A stretch of DNA of 23,958 nucleotides from Olsenella uli (GTDB taxonomy: Bacteria > Actinomycetota > Coriobacteriia > Coriobacteriales > Atopobiaceae). This document shows positions 14,359 through 21,700 of this stretch, piece after piece. The notes beneath the pieces are model-generated. The model saw nothing but the letters and a program-made list of their open reading frames with translations. It was not told where the DNA came from and ran no database searches. The DNA lies in the NCBI RefSeq assembly GCF_901212675.1, contig NZ_CAAKOQ010000057.1, positions 1,649 through 25,606 of the forward strand, given 5' to 3'. Made by a program: the position numbers and the translations under genes. The first letter of the stretch is position 1. Each line of letters begins with the position of its first letter.

Positions 14359-15630
14359 ATGGAAGCCACCGAACAAAGCAGCGCCTCGATGCCCTCGGAC
14401 ATCACGGCCAATCCCCTGCGTACGCGCAACTTCGCCCTGCTTATCGCGGGTCTCGGCATATCGCTCTTCGCCAACCTCATGCTGCGGTTCGCCATGTCCA
14501 TGTGGGTGCTCGACGAGACCGGCTCGGCGGCGGCGTTCGCCTCCATCCTCACGGCGAGCATCCTGCCGACGATTCTTCTTTCGCCCTTGGGCGGGGTGGT
14601 GGCGGACCGCACGAATCGCCGGACCGTCATGGTGGCGCTTGACGCGCTTTCCGCCGTAACGGTGCTAGCCTGTGCCGCGGCCTTCTCGGTGACGGGCTTC
14701 AACCTAGCGGTGATTGCCATCATGCAGGTGGTCTTAGCCGTGCTTGACGCCATGGAGACCCCGACGGTGCAGGCGGCGCTGCCGCAGATGTTCCGCTCGC
14801 ACGGCGAGGACGTGATGCGCCGCGCGATGGCGGTGGTGAACGTGGTGAACCAGACGAGCACGCTCGTGCCGGCTGTGCTCGGCGGCGTGCTCTACGCGGC
14901 GGTGGGCGCCATGCCCATGATGGGGATCACGGTCGTGGGCTTCGGCGTAGCGGCTGTCGTGGAATGCTTCATCCGCCTCGACGTGCCCGAGCGTGAGGAC
15001 GGTGGTCGGGCCTCTGCCCTGGACGACCTGCGTGCGGCGGGTCGCTTCCTCACGCGCGAGCGTCCCCATGCCCTCCAGCTGGTGCTGCTCTGCGCGGCGC
15101 TTAACTTCCTGGTGACGGGATACGCGGAGATCGGGTTCCCCTATATGGTGCGGACCGTGCTGGGATTCGGTTCCGAGGCGTACGGGTTCGCCTACGGTCT
15201 CGTCGGCGTGTCGGGCCTGCTTGGGGCTGTCGTGGGCGGGCGAGTTTCGAAGGCGCTCTCCATGCGGCGTTTCCCGGTGACTGTTGCCGTCTTCTCGCTC
15301 ACCATCCTGCCGCAGGCGCTCGTCATGGCGCTGCCCGCGAGCGCGGGGGTGCGGCTTGCGGTGCTCACGGCGTGTACCTGCGGAACCATGGTGTCCATCA
15401 CGCTCTCGAATCTAATCGCGGTGCCGGCTATCCAGATGTCCTGCCCGGAGAGCATGACGGGCAAGGTGATGTCGCTCGCACTCTCAGCGAGCATGTGCGC
15501 GCAGCCCCTCGGGCAGATCGCGTACGGCTGGGCGTACGGCGCATGGCCTGCGGGCAGGGTGCTGGCGGTGACGTTCGTGCTGACAACGGCCCTGTTGCCG
15601 CTGGTCGCGAAGGTAGCGCGACGGTATTAG
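14359..15630 (+). CDS. MFS efflux transporter (macrolide-efflux/MFS_3 type)
   Basis: A 423-residue membrane transporter with about twelve predicted helices, exporting drugs or related compounds by proton antiport. It opens with TRNFALLIAGLGISLFANL, followed by WVLDETGSAAAFA. Motif A is varied as GGVVADRTNRRTVM. PTVQAALPQM and NQTSTLVPAVLGGVLY resemble the MefA/MFS_3 group. The ATG at 14359 is preceded by AAGGGA at the right distance; upstream ATGs at 14320 and 14344 overlap the operator or lack a binding site. Substrate is unknown. Regulation by the upstream TetR is likely from the shared operator. The stop codon abuts copy 3 of the palindromic repeat. Confidence 0.9.
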   Translation: MEATEQSSASMPSDITANPLRTRNFALLIAGLGISLFANLMLRFAMSMWVLDETGSAAAFASILTASILPTILLSPLGGVVADRTNRRTVMVALDALSAVTVLACAAAFSVTGFNLAVIAIMQVVLAVLDAMETPTVQAALPQMFRSHGEDVMRRAMAVVNVVNQTSTLVPAVLGGVLYAAVGAMPMMGITVVGFGVAAVVECFIRLDVPEREDGGRASALDDLRAAGRFLTRERPHALQLVLLCAALNFLVTGYAEIGFPYMVRTVLGFGSEAYGFAYGLVGVSGLLGAVVGGRVSKALSMRRFPVTVAVFSLTILPQALVMALPASAGVRLAVLTACTCGTMVSITLSNLIAVPAIQMSCPESMTGKVMSLALSASMCAQPLGQIAYGWAYGAWPAGRVLAVTFVLTTALLPLVAKVARRY

Positions 15631-15661
15631 ATGACAAACCGGTCGGGTCGTTTTGTCATCT
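15629..15661. repeat. Palindromic TGACAAA/TTTGTCA repeat, copy 3
   Basis: AGATGACAAA (15629-15638) and TTTGTCATCT (15652-15661) form a perfect 10-bp stem around CCGGTCGGGTCGT. It starts within the MFS stop codon and is followed by TTTAAC, so it could also work as a terminator. Confidence 0.7.
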
Positions 15662-15731
15662 TTAACGCTTCTTTAGAACTGGCTTCCATCCTTGGAATCG
15701 CAAGCAAGGAATCCTATGGACGGAGGTCCCT

Positions 15732-16445
15732 ATGGCATATGTTCTGGAGACGCGCGGGCTCACGAAGCGGTTCGGCCGCGGCAGCCGAGCGCAGGTGGCG
15801 GTCGACGGCGTGAGCCTGCACGTGGGGGAGGGACGCGTGTACGGCCTGCTCGGCCCCAACGGCGCGGGCAAGTCCACCACGCTCAAGATGGTGACGGGGA
15901 TGCTGCGTCCCACGTCGGGGCAGATCCTGGTCGACGGGCATCCTTGGAGCCGCGACGACCTATACGCCATCGGCTCGCTCATCGAGCAGCCACCGCTCTA
16001 TCCCAACCTCACGGCGCGAGAGAACCTGCTCGTGCGCACCACGTTGCTCGGCATCCCGGAGGGTCGCATCGACGAGGTGCTCGAGACGGTCGACCTTACA
16101 GACACCGGGTCCAAGCGCGCCGGGCGTTTCAGCCTGGGGATGAAGCAGCGACTCGGGATCGCGATTGCGCTGCTCGCGAGCCCGCGGCTTCTCATCCTGG
16201 ACGAGCCGACGAACGGCCTCGACCCCATCGGCATCGAGGAGCTGCGCGGACTCATCCGGAGCTTCCCCACGCACGGGATCACCGTCATCGTGTCGAGCCA
16301 CATCCTGGTCGAAGTTGAGCAGACGGCCGATGATATCGGCATCATCGTCGGCGGACGGCTTGCCTATGAGGCACCGTTGCAGGCCGGCCAGGACCTCGAG
16401 GCCCTGTTCATGGACGTGTGCCGACGGACGGGGGTGGCCGCATGA
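15732..16445 (+). CDS. Lantibiotic-immunity type ABC transporter ATP-binding protein
   Basis: A 237-residue ATPase of the MutF/NisF/EpiF group, which energises expulsion of lantibiotic peptides from the membrane. It carries Walker A GPNGAGKST at 41-49, Q-loop EQPPLYPNLTARENL, the altered signature FSLGMKQR at 133-140 (S-L-G-M instead of LSGGQ, usual in this group), Walker B LLILDEPTNGLDP from 153, and the H-loop His at 190. Start ATG 15732 follows a GGAGG site. Its stop overlaps the start of the first permease (ATGA), so the genes are translationally coupled. No lantibiotic synthesis gene is nearby, which favours resistance or immunity to an outside peptide. Confidence 0.9.
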   Translation: MAYVLETRGLTKRFGRGSRAQVAVDGVSLHVGEGRVYGLLGPNGAGKSTTLKMVTGMLRPTSGQILVDGHPWSRDDLYAIGSLIEQPPLYPNLTARENLLVRTTLLGIPEGRIDEVLETVDLTDTGSKRAGRFSLGMKQRLGIAIALLASPRLLILDEPTNGLDPIGIEELRGLIRSFPTHGITVIVSSHILVEVEQTADDIGIIVGGRLAYEAPLQAGQDLEALFMDVCRRTGVAA

Positions 16446-17275
16446 GCCGGTCTGCTACTGTGTCCGAGCGCGTCGCGAAGCCGGTGCCGCAGGCGGGATC
16501 AGCGCGCCGCCCCGGCCTCTTCCGCGCCCTGCGCTCCGAGGCGCTGAAGAGCTCCCACGGGGCACCGGTCAAGGTCGCCATCGCGCTTGCGCTGCCGTTC
16601 CCGTTGCTCTTCGGGCCGCTCTCGGGGCGCTTCGGCATGAGTCCAGAGCTCTCGTTCTCGGCGTGGAACTACTACTACGTGCTGCTCCTGCCGGTGGCGC
16701 TCACGCTCATCTCCGCGTGCGTGGCCAACTACGATGCACGGCTGCGCGACCACGTGCCGCTTTCCAGCCCGTCACCGCTCAGGCGGACCTGGTGGGCGAA
16801 GGCGCTCTGGTGCCTCGCGCTCTCGGCGCTCTCGAACGCGTGCGTGCTCGCCGTGTACCTCGTGGGTGCCGTCGTGAACCCGGGTGGGCCATCGGTTCTC
16901 GCGATGGTGGCCGCTGCGGCGACGAGCGTCATCGCGACGTCGTGGATGATTCCGGTGACGCTCTTCCTCGTCTGCCGGGCCGGGATGCTCGCTGGCGTGC
17001 TGGTGCCGCTCGCTGTGCAGATCGGTGGGGGCTTCGCGTGGTCCGCGGTCGGCGGGGTCTGGTGGGCGTTTCCGCCGGCGGCCTCGGTCATCCTGCCGAG
17101 CGCCTTCTTGCCCGTGCTGCCCACGGCCGAGCCGCTCTCGGCATCGCCCGAGCTCGCGGCTGCGATTGGGTCCTTCGGGCCTGTTCAGGCGGCGGCGCTC
17201 GCGGTTTGCGCGGCGGCGTTCGTGCTGCTCACGGTCGCCGGCGCGGTCTGGTTCAGGGGATCGGAGGAACTGTGA
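16442..17275 (+). CDS. ABC permease, MutE/EpiE-like
   Basis: A 277-residue membrane protein following the ATPase with a 4-bp overlap. After a basic N terminus come six predicted helices (VKVAIALALPFPLLFGPL; YYYVLLLPVALTLISACVA; ALWCLALSALSNACVLAVYL; a Val/Ala-rich helix ending in PVTLFLVC; a Gly-rich helix; and AAALAVCAAAFVLLTVAG). The soluble Tyr-Asp-Ala-Arg stretch after helix 2 would contact the ATPase. The overall form is that of the MutE/EpiE/NisE permeases of lantibiotic-immunity transporters. The family was assigned from layout and operon context; individual residues are weakly conserved. Confidence 0.82.
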   Translation: MSRSATVSERVAKPVPQAGSARRPGLFRALRSEALKSSHGAPVKVAIALALPFPLLFGPLSGRFGMSPELSFSAWNYYYVLLLPVALTLISACVANYDARLRDHVPLSSPSPLRRTWWAKALWCLALSALSNACVLAVYLVGAVVNPGGPSVLAMVAAAATSVIATSWMIPVTLFLVCRAGMLAGVLVPLAVQIGGGFAWSAVGGVWWAFPPAASVILPSAFLPVLPTAEPLSASPELAAAIGSFGPVQAAALAVCAAAFVLLTVAGAVWFRGSEEL

Positions 17276-18114
17276 TGGGAAACGGAAGGCATGTTGCTGC
17301 GGGCGCCGGTCGGGTGTCCCGGATGTCGCTCTGGCGCGCCGCGATCTCAGAGTGCGTGCGGCTCAGGCGCTCGCCGCTGATTGCCCTGCACCTGGCATGC
17401 GGACTTATCGCCGGTATCGCTTGCGGGGCCTACTTCGGTGTGGCGCCGTGGGACCCGCGCCTTGGCACGGACGCGTTCGTCCAGCTCGTCGGTGCGCTCA
17501 TGCCCCTCATGGTCGCGATTGTGTGCGGTCTTGACGTCGACGGCGAGCGCGAGGCATCGGGCCTTGCCAGCCTGCTCGCGGTACCGTCGAGGCGCATCGC
17601 CCTTGCGGCGCGCGTGCTCGTGCTGTGGCTGCTCGGCGTCATCGCCGTGGCGGTGGCGCTCGGTTCGTTCTCGGTGATGCTCGGGGCCTTCGGGCGCGAC
17701 GGGTTCTCGGCGGGCGTCTACGCCCGGGCGGCCGTGGGCATGGCGGCGGGGTCGCTCGTCCTCTACGTCGCGTCGGTCTGGCTCGCGCTCGCCCTCGGCA
17801 GGAACGCCGCCATCGGCGTCGGTGCGGCGGGCCTCGCCTGCGCCCTCTTCGCCGTGGGCGGCCTCGCGCACGGGCTCGTCACTGGTGAGCTCACTGCGGC
17901 TTCGTCGGGCGTGCTCGGCTATGTGCCGTTCGCCTGGGCGGAGCGGCTGGGGTCGCTCCTCGTGGAGCTCGGCATGGCCACGGGTGCTGGTTTGCGTGCG
18001 GTGATTTGGCAGCTCGAGGTGACCTCTGTGCTCACCCTGGCGGTCACGGCAATCGCCCTCATCGCTCTGCTTGCCTGGGTGGGTTCTTTCGAAGAGGGGA
18101 GGCGAGGGGAGTGA
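17275..18114 (+). CDS. ABC permease, MutG/EpiG-like
   Basis: A 279-residue membrane protein and the second permease of the FEG-type transporter. Six predicted helices are present, with GLDVDGEREASGLASLLAVP after the second (the typical soluble link with D-x-E-x-x-x-G-x-x). Start ATG 17275 overlaps the previous stop (GTGATG) behind GGAGG; GTG 17272 is an alternative. Its stop overlaps the lipoprotein start, so transcription and translation run on into that gene. Confidence 0.82.
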   Translation: MGNGRHVAAGAGRVSRMSLWRAAISECVRLRRSPLIALHLACGLIAGIACGAYFGVAPWDPRLGTDAFVQLVGALMPLMVAIVCGLDVDGEREASGLASLLAVPSRRIALAARVLVLWLLGVIAVAVALGSFSVMLGAFGRDGFSAGVYARAAVGMAAGSLVLYVASVWLALALGRNAAIGVGAAGLACALFAVGGLAHGLVTGELTAASSGVLGYVPFAWAERLGSLLVELGMATGAGLRAVIWQLEVTSVLTLAVTAIALIALLAWVGSFEEGRRGE

Positions 18115-18524
18115 GCGTGTGTTCGGGGCGATGCCCCCGTACCCGGTTCCTCGCCCTGGTGCTTGCGGCAGCCCTGGTGACGATGCCCGTCCTCTCCGGC
18201 TGCAGGGGCCTGTCCCATCCGGAGGAGTTTCCCACGTCTGGCTCCTCGGCCTCATCGGTCGAGGCCACATCCAACCCTCAGACCATCACTCGCGAGGAGT
18301 TCGGGGACCTATGGCCGTTCGAGTTCGACAGTTGCGAGGTCGGCGCCGAACCCGATGCGTCGGGCGATCCGGTTCTGCGCCTCACGACGGGGGATGGCAC
18401 GGTCTACGCGTTGAACGACCTTCCTGACAACGACGTTTTCCCTAAGGCGGAGGATCTCGTGCGGCCTGGGGCCTCCATCGGTCCCATCCGGTCGTTCGCG
18501 CTCAGTCTTGCTGACTTGGAATAG
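18111..18524 (+). CDS. DUF2511-like lipoprotein
   Basis: A 137-residue secreted lipoprotein. The signal is basic (GRCPRTR), then hydrophobic (FLALVLAAALVTMPV), then the lipobox LSGC, with the acylated Cys at about residue 31. After a Ser-rich linker comes the domain ITREEFGDLWPFEFDSCEVG, then DGTVYALND and FPKAEDLVRPG, which matches the small DUF2511 family. The start is GTG 18111, overlapping the permease stop (GTGA). Being in an immunity-type operon, it could act like NisI/SpaI and bind peptide at the membrane, but DUF2511 is not a known immunity fold, so that role is inference. Confidence 0.75.
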   Translation: MSVCSGRCPRTRFLALVLAAALVTMPVLSGCRGLSHPEEFPTSGSSASSVEATSNPQTITREEFGDLWPFEFDSCEVGAEPDASGDPVLRLTTGDGTVYALNDLPDNDVFPKAEDLVRPGASIGPIRSFALSLADLE

Positions 18525-18575
18525 GATTGGTTGAGCTGCAGGCCGTTTGGCAGGCATTCGATGAGGGAGGGCACG

Positions 18576-19262
18576 ATGGCTCGCATCCTCGCGGTCGATG
18601 ACGACCGCGCCATACTTCAGCTGCTCGAGCGGGCACTCTCCCGCGACGGTCACAAGGTCGAGTGCGCCGACGACTCAACGACGGTCCCTGCGATAGATCT
18701 CTCGCGCTACGACCTCATCCTCACGGACGTGATGATGCCGGGGCTCGATGGCTTCGAGCTCGTCCGGCGCATCCGGGACCGCTTCGACGGTCCCATCATG
18801 TTCCTCACGGCCAAGGTCACCGAGGACGATGCGGTGCTGGGCCTCGGCCTCGGCGCCGACGACTACGTACGCAAGCCCTTTGGCGTGGCGGAGCTGCGCG
18901 CGAAGGTGGCTGCGTCGCTCCGCCGCGAGCGCCGGGTGCGCCGGAGCGTGCTCAACCTCGGCCGCGTGCGCTTCGACCTCGGGGCATGCGAACTCAGTGT
19001 GACAGCTCCCGACGGCTCGACCGGCGCGCCCGTTCCCCTCACGCCCACTGAGTACAGCATCTGCGAGTTCCTCGCCAAGCACCCCGGCCGTGCCTATAGC
19101 CGGGCGCAGATCCGCGAGGCGGTACGGGGCTGGGAGAGCGAGACGGATGACGCGGCGGTCTCAGTCCACGTGGGCAAGGCGCGGGCCAAGCTCCGCGCCG
19201 CGGACGTCGATCCCATCGCTACGGTGTGGGGCGTCGGGTACAAGTGGGGGGCGGGCGCATGA
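18576..19262 (+). CDS. OmpR/PhoB-family response regulator
   Basis: A 228-residue DNA-binding regulator. Receiver domain: acidic pocket DDD at 8-10, phosphoacceptor Asp51 in LILTDVMMPG, Thr78 and Lys100 in DYVRKPFG. The C-terminal winged helix contains LTPTEYSICEFLAKHPG, RAYSRAQIREAVRGW, VSVHVGKARAKL and VWGVGYKW. All functional residues are present. The ATG at 18576 follows GGGAGGG, 51 bp after the lipoprotein stop. Its stop overlaps the start of the sensor gene (ATGA). It presumably regulates the ABC operon, of which it is a part. Confidence 0.93.
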   Translation: MARILAVDDDRAILQLLERALSRDGHKVECADDSTTVPAIDLSRYDLILTDVMMPGLDGFELVRRIRDRFDGPIMFLTAKVTEDDAVLGLGLGADDYVRKPFGVAELRAKVAASLRRERRVRRSVLNLGRVRFDLGACELSVTAPDGSTGAPVPLTPTEYSICEFLAKHPGRAYSRAQIREAVRGWESETDDAAVSVHVGKARAKLRAADVDPIATVWGVGYKWGAGA

Positions 19263-20266
19263 GTCGTACGCGTGGCCGGGGCGGCCGGTTTCGCGTCCCG
19301 CTTGCCCTCGTGGTCGGGCGTTACTTCGCCCTCGTCCTGCTCGGGGCCGTCCTCACCGTGGGCGGTCCCTGGGCGCTGCTCTCCGGCGCCATGGTTCGCG
19401 GGGAGGTGCTCACGGCGGACTGGGGCGCGACGCATGCGGACGAGACGATTTCCGGTATAGCCTCTGCCGGTTCCCTTGACTCGGAATCGCTCCCCTCGGC
19501 TTATCAATGGGCTCATTTCTCGGCAGCGGGCAACGTGCTTTCAGCGGACATGGATGAGGAGGCCCTTGCGAACGTTCGCAAATCGGTATCGAGCGCTTCC
19601 GCAGACGAGACGTCCGTCCGACCCAGCCCCGATGTCTCGTCTGGCTCGTACGGGCAGGTGGCGGCCGTGAAGCTCGCCGATGGCACGTGGGCAGCAATCT
19701 CCTGGGACATGATGCCCCACTGGGTCGACCACGCACGGGACGCGTCCTGGCCGAACCCCCAGGACCTCTGGCTCATCGCGACCGCGCTCTCCACCGTGCT
19801 CATGGTCGTCCTCGTCGCCCTGCGCGCCGCCCGCGTGCTCACGCGAAAGATGGAGCCGCTCGTGGCGGCGGCGAACGCCGTTGCCGCCGACGACCTCGAC
19901 AAGCCCGCCGGCACGAGCCGCGTGGCCGAGGTCGACGACGTGCTCGCCGCGATGGAGCGCATGCGGGTGTCGCTGAAGCGGTCCCTCGAGGAGCAGATGG
20001 CGTCTGAGGAGGCCCGGCGCGAGCGCATGGAGAAGCTCGCCCACGAGTTCAAGACCCCACTCACCCTCATCCAGGGCAACGCCGAGCTCCTCGCCGCAGA
20101 TCTCGAGGACGGTCGGCTCCAGGGCGAGCAGGCCGACGAGGCCCGCGCCATCCTCGACGCCACCCACCGCCTGGACGCGGCCCTCATCGACATCATCGCC
20201 GCCTGGCGGGAGGGTGAGTGGGACGGCGAGGGGCGGTCGGAACCCGATACGGATTCGCGAGGCTGA
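19259..20266 (+). CDS. Sensor histidine kinase lacking the ATP-binding domain
   Basis: A 335-residue membrane sensor coupled to the response regulator by an ATGA overlap. Order: basic N terminus, membrane helix (PLALVVGRYFALVLLGAVLT), an extracellular region of about 120 residues, second helix (DLWLIATALSTVLMVVLVAL), HAMP linker, coiled coil, then the HisKA dimerisation domain with phosphoacceptor His262 in LAHEFKTPLTLIQGNAELL. It ends about 55 residues later, after LDAALIDIIAAWREGE and a charged tail. No HATPase_c domain follows: N, G1 and G2 boxes are absent in all frames up to the toxin-antitoxin module. It could receive phosphate from another kinase or be a truncated gene; autophosphorylation should be impossible. 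Confidence 0.85.
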   Translation: MSRTRGRGGRFRVPLALVVGRYFALVLLGAVLTVGGPWALLSGAMVRGEVLTADWGATHADETISGIASAGSLDSESLPSAYQWAHFSAAGNVLSADMDEEALANVRKSVSSASADETSVRPSPDVSSGSYGQVAAVKLADGTWAAISWDMMPHWVDHARDASWPNPQDLWLIATALSTVLMVVLVALRAARVLTRKMEPLVAAANAVAADDLDKPAGTSRVAEVDDVLAAMERMRVSLKRSLEEQMASEEARRERMEKLAHEFKTPLTLIQGNAELLAADLEDGRLQGEQADEARAILDATHRLDAALIDIIAAWREGEWDGEGRSEPDTDSRG

Positions 20267-20371
20267 GCTCCGAAGTACGCAACAGCGAAATAGAATCGAG
20301 TGACAGGGATGCCTGACTGCCCCAGCTGACTCTTCATCCATATTGGGTGTGGGCGTGCGCAGCGAGGGGAC
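20267..20371. other. Short gap after the truncated kinase
   Basis: About 100 bp with no frame resembling a HATPase domain and no hairpin. It separates the kinase stop from the toxin-antitoxin promoter. If the ATP-binding domain was once encoded here it has been deleted, not just frameshifted. Confidence 0.5.
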
Positions 20372-20421
20372 TTTACACCCTTGTCTCCTCGTCTTACCAT
20401 AAACGTACGTAAAAGCGTACG
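20372..20421 (+). promoter_or_regulatory. Toxin-antitoxin promoter and YefM-type operator
   Basis: TTTACA at 20372-20377, a 17-bp spacer and TACCAT at 20395-20400. Directly after come two CGTACG palindromes at 20404-20409 and 20416-20421 with centres exactly 12 bp apart. The E. coli yefM-yoeB operator likewise has two palindromes with a GTAC core spaced by 12 bp. The boxes cover the likely transcription start, which fits autorepression. Confidence 0.7.
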
Positions 20422-20440
20422 CTTTGGTAAAGGAGGCCGC

Positions 20441-20692
20441 ATGACTTCTATTACGGCAACGGCGGCACGCAAGGACCTGTACAACGTTATCACGCGCGTC
20501 AACGTGGACTGCGCTCCGGTGGCCATCACGAACAGTCGCGGCAAGGGTGCCGTGCTCGTCGGAGAGGATGAGTGGGCCTCTATCGAGGAGACGCTCCATC
20601 TCATGGGTATTCCCAGCGTTGCCGAGTCGATTGTTGCGGGGAAGGCGGAGCCGGTCGAGATTTGCGCCACCGAAGACGCGCTGGACTGGTAG
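20441..20692 (+). CDS. YefM/Phd-family antitoxin
   Basis: An 83-residue antitoxin. The N-terminal half is the YefM/Phd DNA-binding fold (MTSITATAARKDLYNVITRV, then PVAITNSRGKGAVLVGEDEW and IEETLHLM). The C-terminal tail, with AESIVAGKAEPVEICATED, would wrap around the toxin. Start ATG 20441 follows AAAGGAGG. It binds the toxin and, with it, represses its own promoter through the CGTACG pair upstream. The toxin gene starts 2 bp after its stop. Confidence 0.9.
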   Translation: MTSITATAARKDLYNVITRVNVDCAPVAITNSRGKGAVLVGEDEWASIEETLHLMGIPSVAESIVAGKAEPVEICATEDALDW

Positions 20693-20694
20693 CC

Positions 20695-20991
20695 ATGTGG
20701 CTTGTCGTGTTCACCAAGCAGGCCCAGAAGGATGCAAGGCAACTCAAGGCGGCGGGGCTTGCCGGCAAGGCGAAGGCGCTCGTCGCGGCGGTGCGGGAGG
20801 ATCCTATCAAGGCTCCTCCGCGCTATGAGGCCCTCGTTGGCAATCTATCTGGCCTCTACTCCCGTCGCATCAGCCTGCGGCACCGCTTCGTTTACGAGAC
20901 GATCAAGGGGGAGATTGAGAGGGGCGGCACTCTCTATGAGGGAGCGGTCAAGGTCGTTCGCATGTGGACGTATTATGACGGTGTGCGATAA
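20695..20991 (+). CDS. YoeB/Txe-family toxin (RelE superfamily mRNA interferase)
   Basis: A 98-residue predicted ribosome-dependent endoribonuclease. Family landmarks are FTKQAQKDARQLKAAG at the N terminus, ALVGNLSGLYSRRIS with the basic surface, LRHRFVYET and the C-terminal RMWTYYDGVR, whose aromatic pair belongs to the active site (family pattern RYHY). A stretch EIERGGTLYEGAV is a small insertion compared with short YoeB proteins. It is translated right behind the antitoxin (2-bp gap, no own strong binding site), as is normal for these pairs. Confidence 0.88.
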   Translation: MWLVVFTKQAQKDARQLKAAGLAGKAKALVAAVREDPIKAPPRYEALVGNLSGLYSRRISLRHRFVYETIKGEIERGGTLYEGAVKVVRMWTYYDGVR

Positions 20992-20993
20992 CG

Positions 20994-21064
20994 GTTGGAC
21001 GCTGGATGCGAGCCTCATTGACATCATCTCCGCCAAGCAAGAGGACGAGCGCGACCACGCCTGA
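20994..21064 (+). pseudogene. Histidine kinase tail fragment
   Basis: Right after the toxin stop the frame GWTLDASLIDIISAKQEDE, ending RDHA and a TGA, matches the end of the kinase at 19259-20266 (LDAALIDIIAAWREGE). At the DNA level the two are clearly diverged, so this is not a recent duplication. The remaining kinase is absent. It suggests that the toxin-antitoxin pair entered a kinase locus. Confidence 0.45.
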
Positions 21065-21149
21065 CATTTTCCGGGGATTGTCATCCCACGAGCGGATGCT
21101 GCTCATGTCGATGTTGTTCCGCATTGGTTTCCTTCTCTATGGCAAGGGG

Positions 21150-21155
21150 TAGAAT
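21150..21155 (+). promoter_or_regulatory. Possible -10 box of the hypothetical cassette
   Basis: TAGAAT (five of six consensus positions), 28 bp before the ATG at 21184; a weak TTGGTT lies 20 bp further up. The 120-bp gap otherwise contains nothing recognised. Confidence 0.3.
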
Positions 21156-21183
21156 TGATGGAGATTGAGTTGGAGGTGGAACC

Positions 21184-21474
21184 ATGGTAGTGAGGGCGAA
21201 TGCCCAGAACACGGCAACTCTTGGCAATTCAGATGGCTTCACGGAGTTTCGATTTAGGGACGTCCTCATTCGGTTTCGCGCTCCGTATTCACTTGAGCGT
21301 TACACACGTGTGAAACAATGGGATGCGGGCTATCTCGTTGCCGACGCCAAGTATTCGCACAACTCAGATGACGAGGAAGAGTACATCGACCTCGTGCCGA
21401 TTCTTAAGGACCTATATATAGATTCGGATGTGTTTCTTTCTCCCATTAAGAACGTGGAGGTGGCTCATGCCTGA
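21184..21474 (+). CDS. Hypothetical protein, first gene of a three-gene cassette
   Basis: A 96-residue soluble protein behind a clear GGAGGTGG ribosome-binding site. It has a strand-rich N-terminal half (FTEFRFRDVLIRFRAPYS), AGYLVADAKYSHN, and an acidic DDEEEYIDLVPIL followed by IDSDVFLSPIKNVEVAHA. I do not recognise the family. Its stop overlaps the region of the next start by 8 bp, and the three genes are tightly packed. Confidence 0.7.
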   Translation: MVVRANAQNTATLGNSDGFTEFRFRDVLIRFRAPYSLERYTRVKQWDAGYLVADAKYSHNSDDEEEYIDLVPILKDLYIDSDVFLSPIKNVEVAHA

Positions 21475-21700
21475 TATCGAGGCGGTTGCGAGTACTGCGG
21501 ACATGATAGTGAACGGCTACGCCTTCTCCCAGGAGGATGATGGCCGAATCCGAGTTCTCAATCTCAACTCGCCCACCACGGCAGTCGTTCTCGATGGCGA
21601 AGGCGACGTTCTCGAGACGAGCATGGATGACATGGAGCTTGGTATCGTGCGGGGCTATTTCCTCAGCAACAGGGAGTTCCTTGGGGCGAATAATGCCTAA
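21467..21700 (+). CDS. Hypothetical protein, second gene of the cassette (DUF2442-like position)
   Basis: A 77-residue protein, starting at ATG 21467 behind GGAGGTGG and overlapping the previous gene by 8 bp. The acidic, strand-rich sequence (GYAFSQEDDGRIRVLNLN, AVVLDGEGDVLETSMDDME) is unplaced. DUF4160 proteins are often partnered by a small DUF2442 protein, and this gene holds that position, but I cannot see the DUF2442 motif itself. Confidence 0.65.
   Translation: MPDIEAVASTADMIVNGYAFSQEDDGRIRVLNLNSPTTAVVLDGEGDVLETSMDDMELGIVRGYFLSNREFLGANNA

Noticed and set aside
17347..18270. 307-codon minus-strand frame
   Set aside because: Antisense to the second permease and lipoprotein, composed mostly of Arg, Glu, His and Pro; the plus-strand proteins have clear helices and a lipobox.
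19513..20742. 409-codon minus-strand frame
   Set aside because: Antisense to the kinase and antitoxin; low-complexity Ser/Arg/Ala composition.
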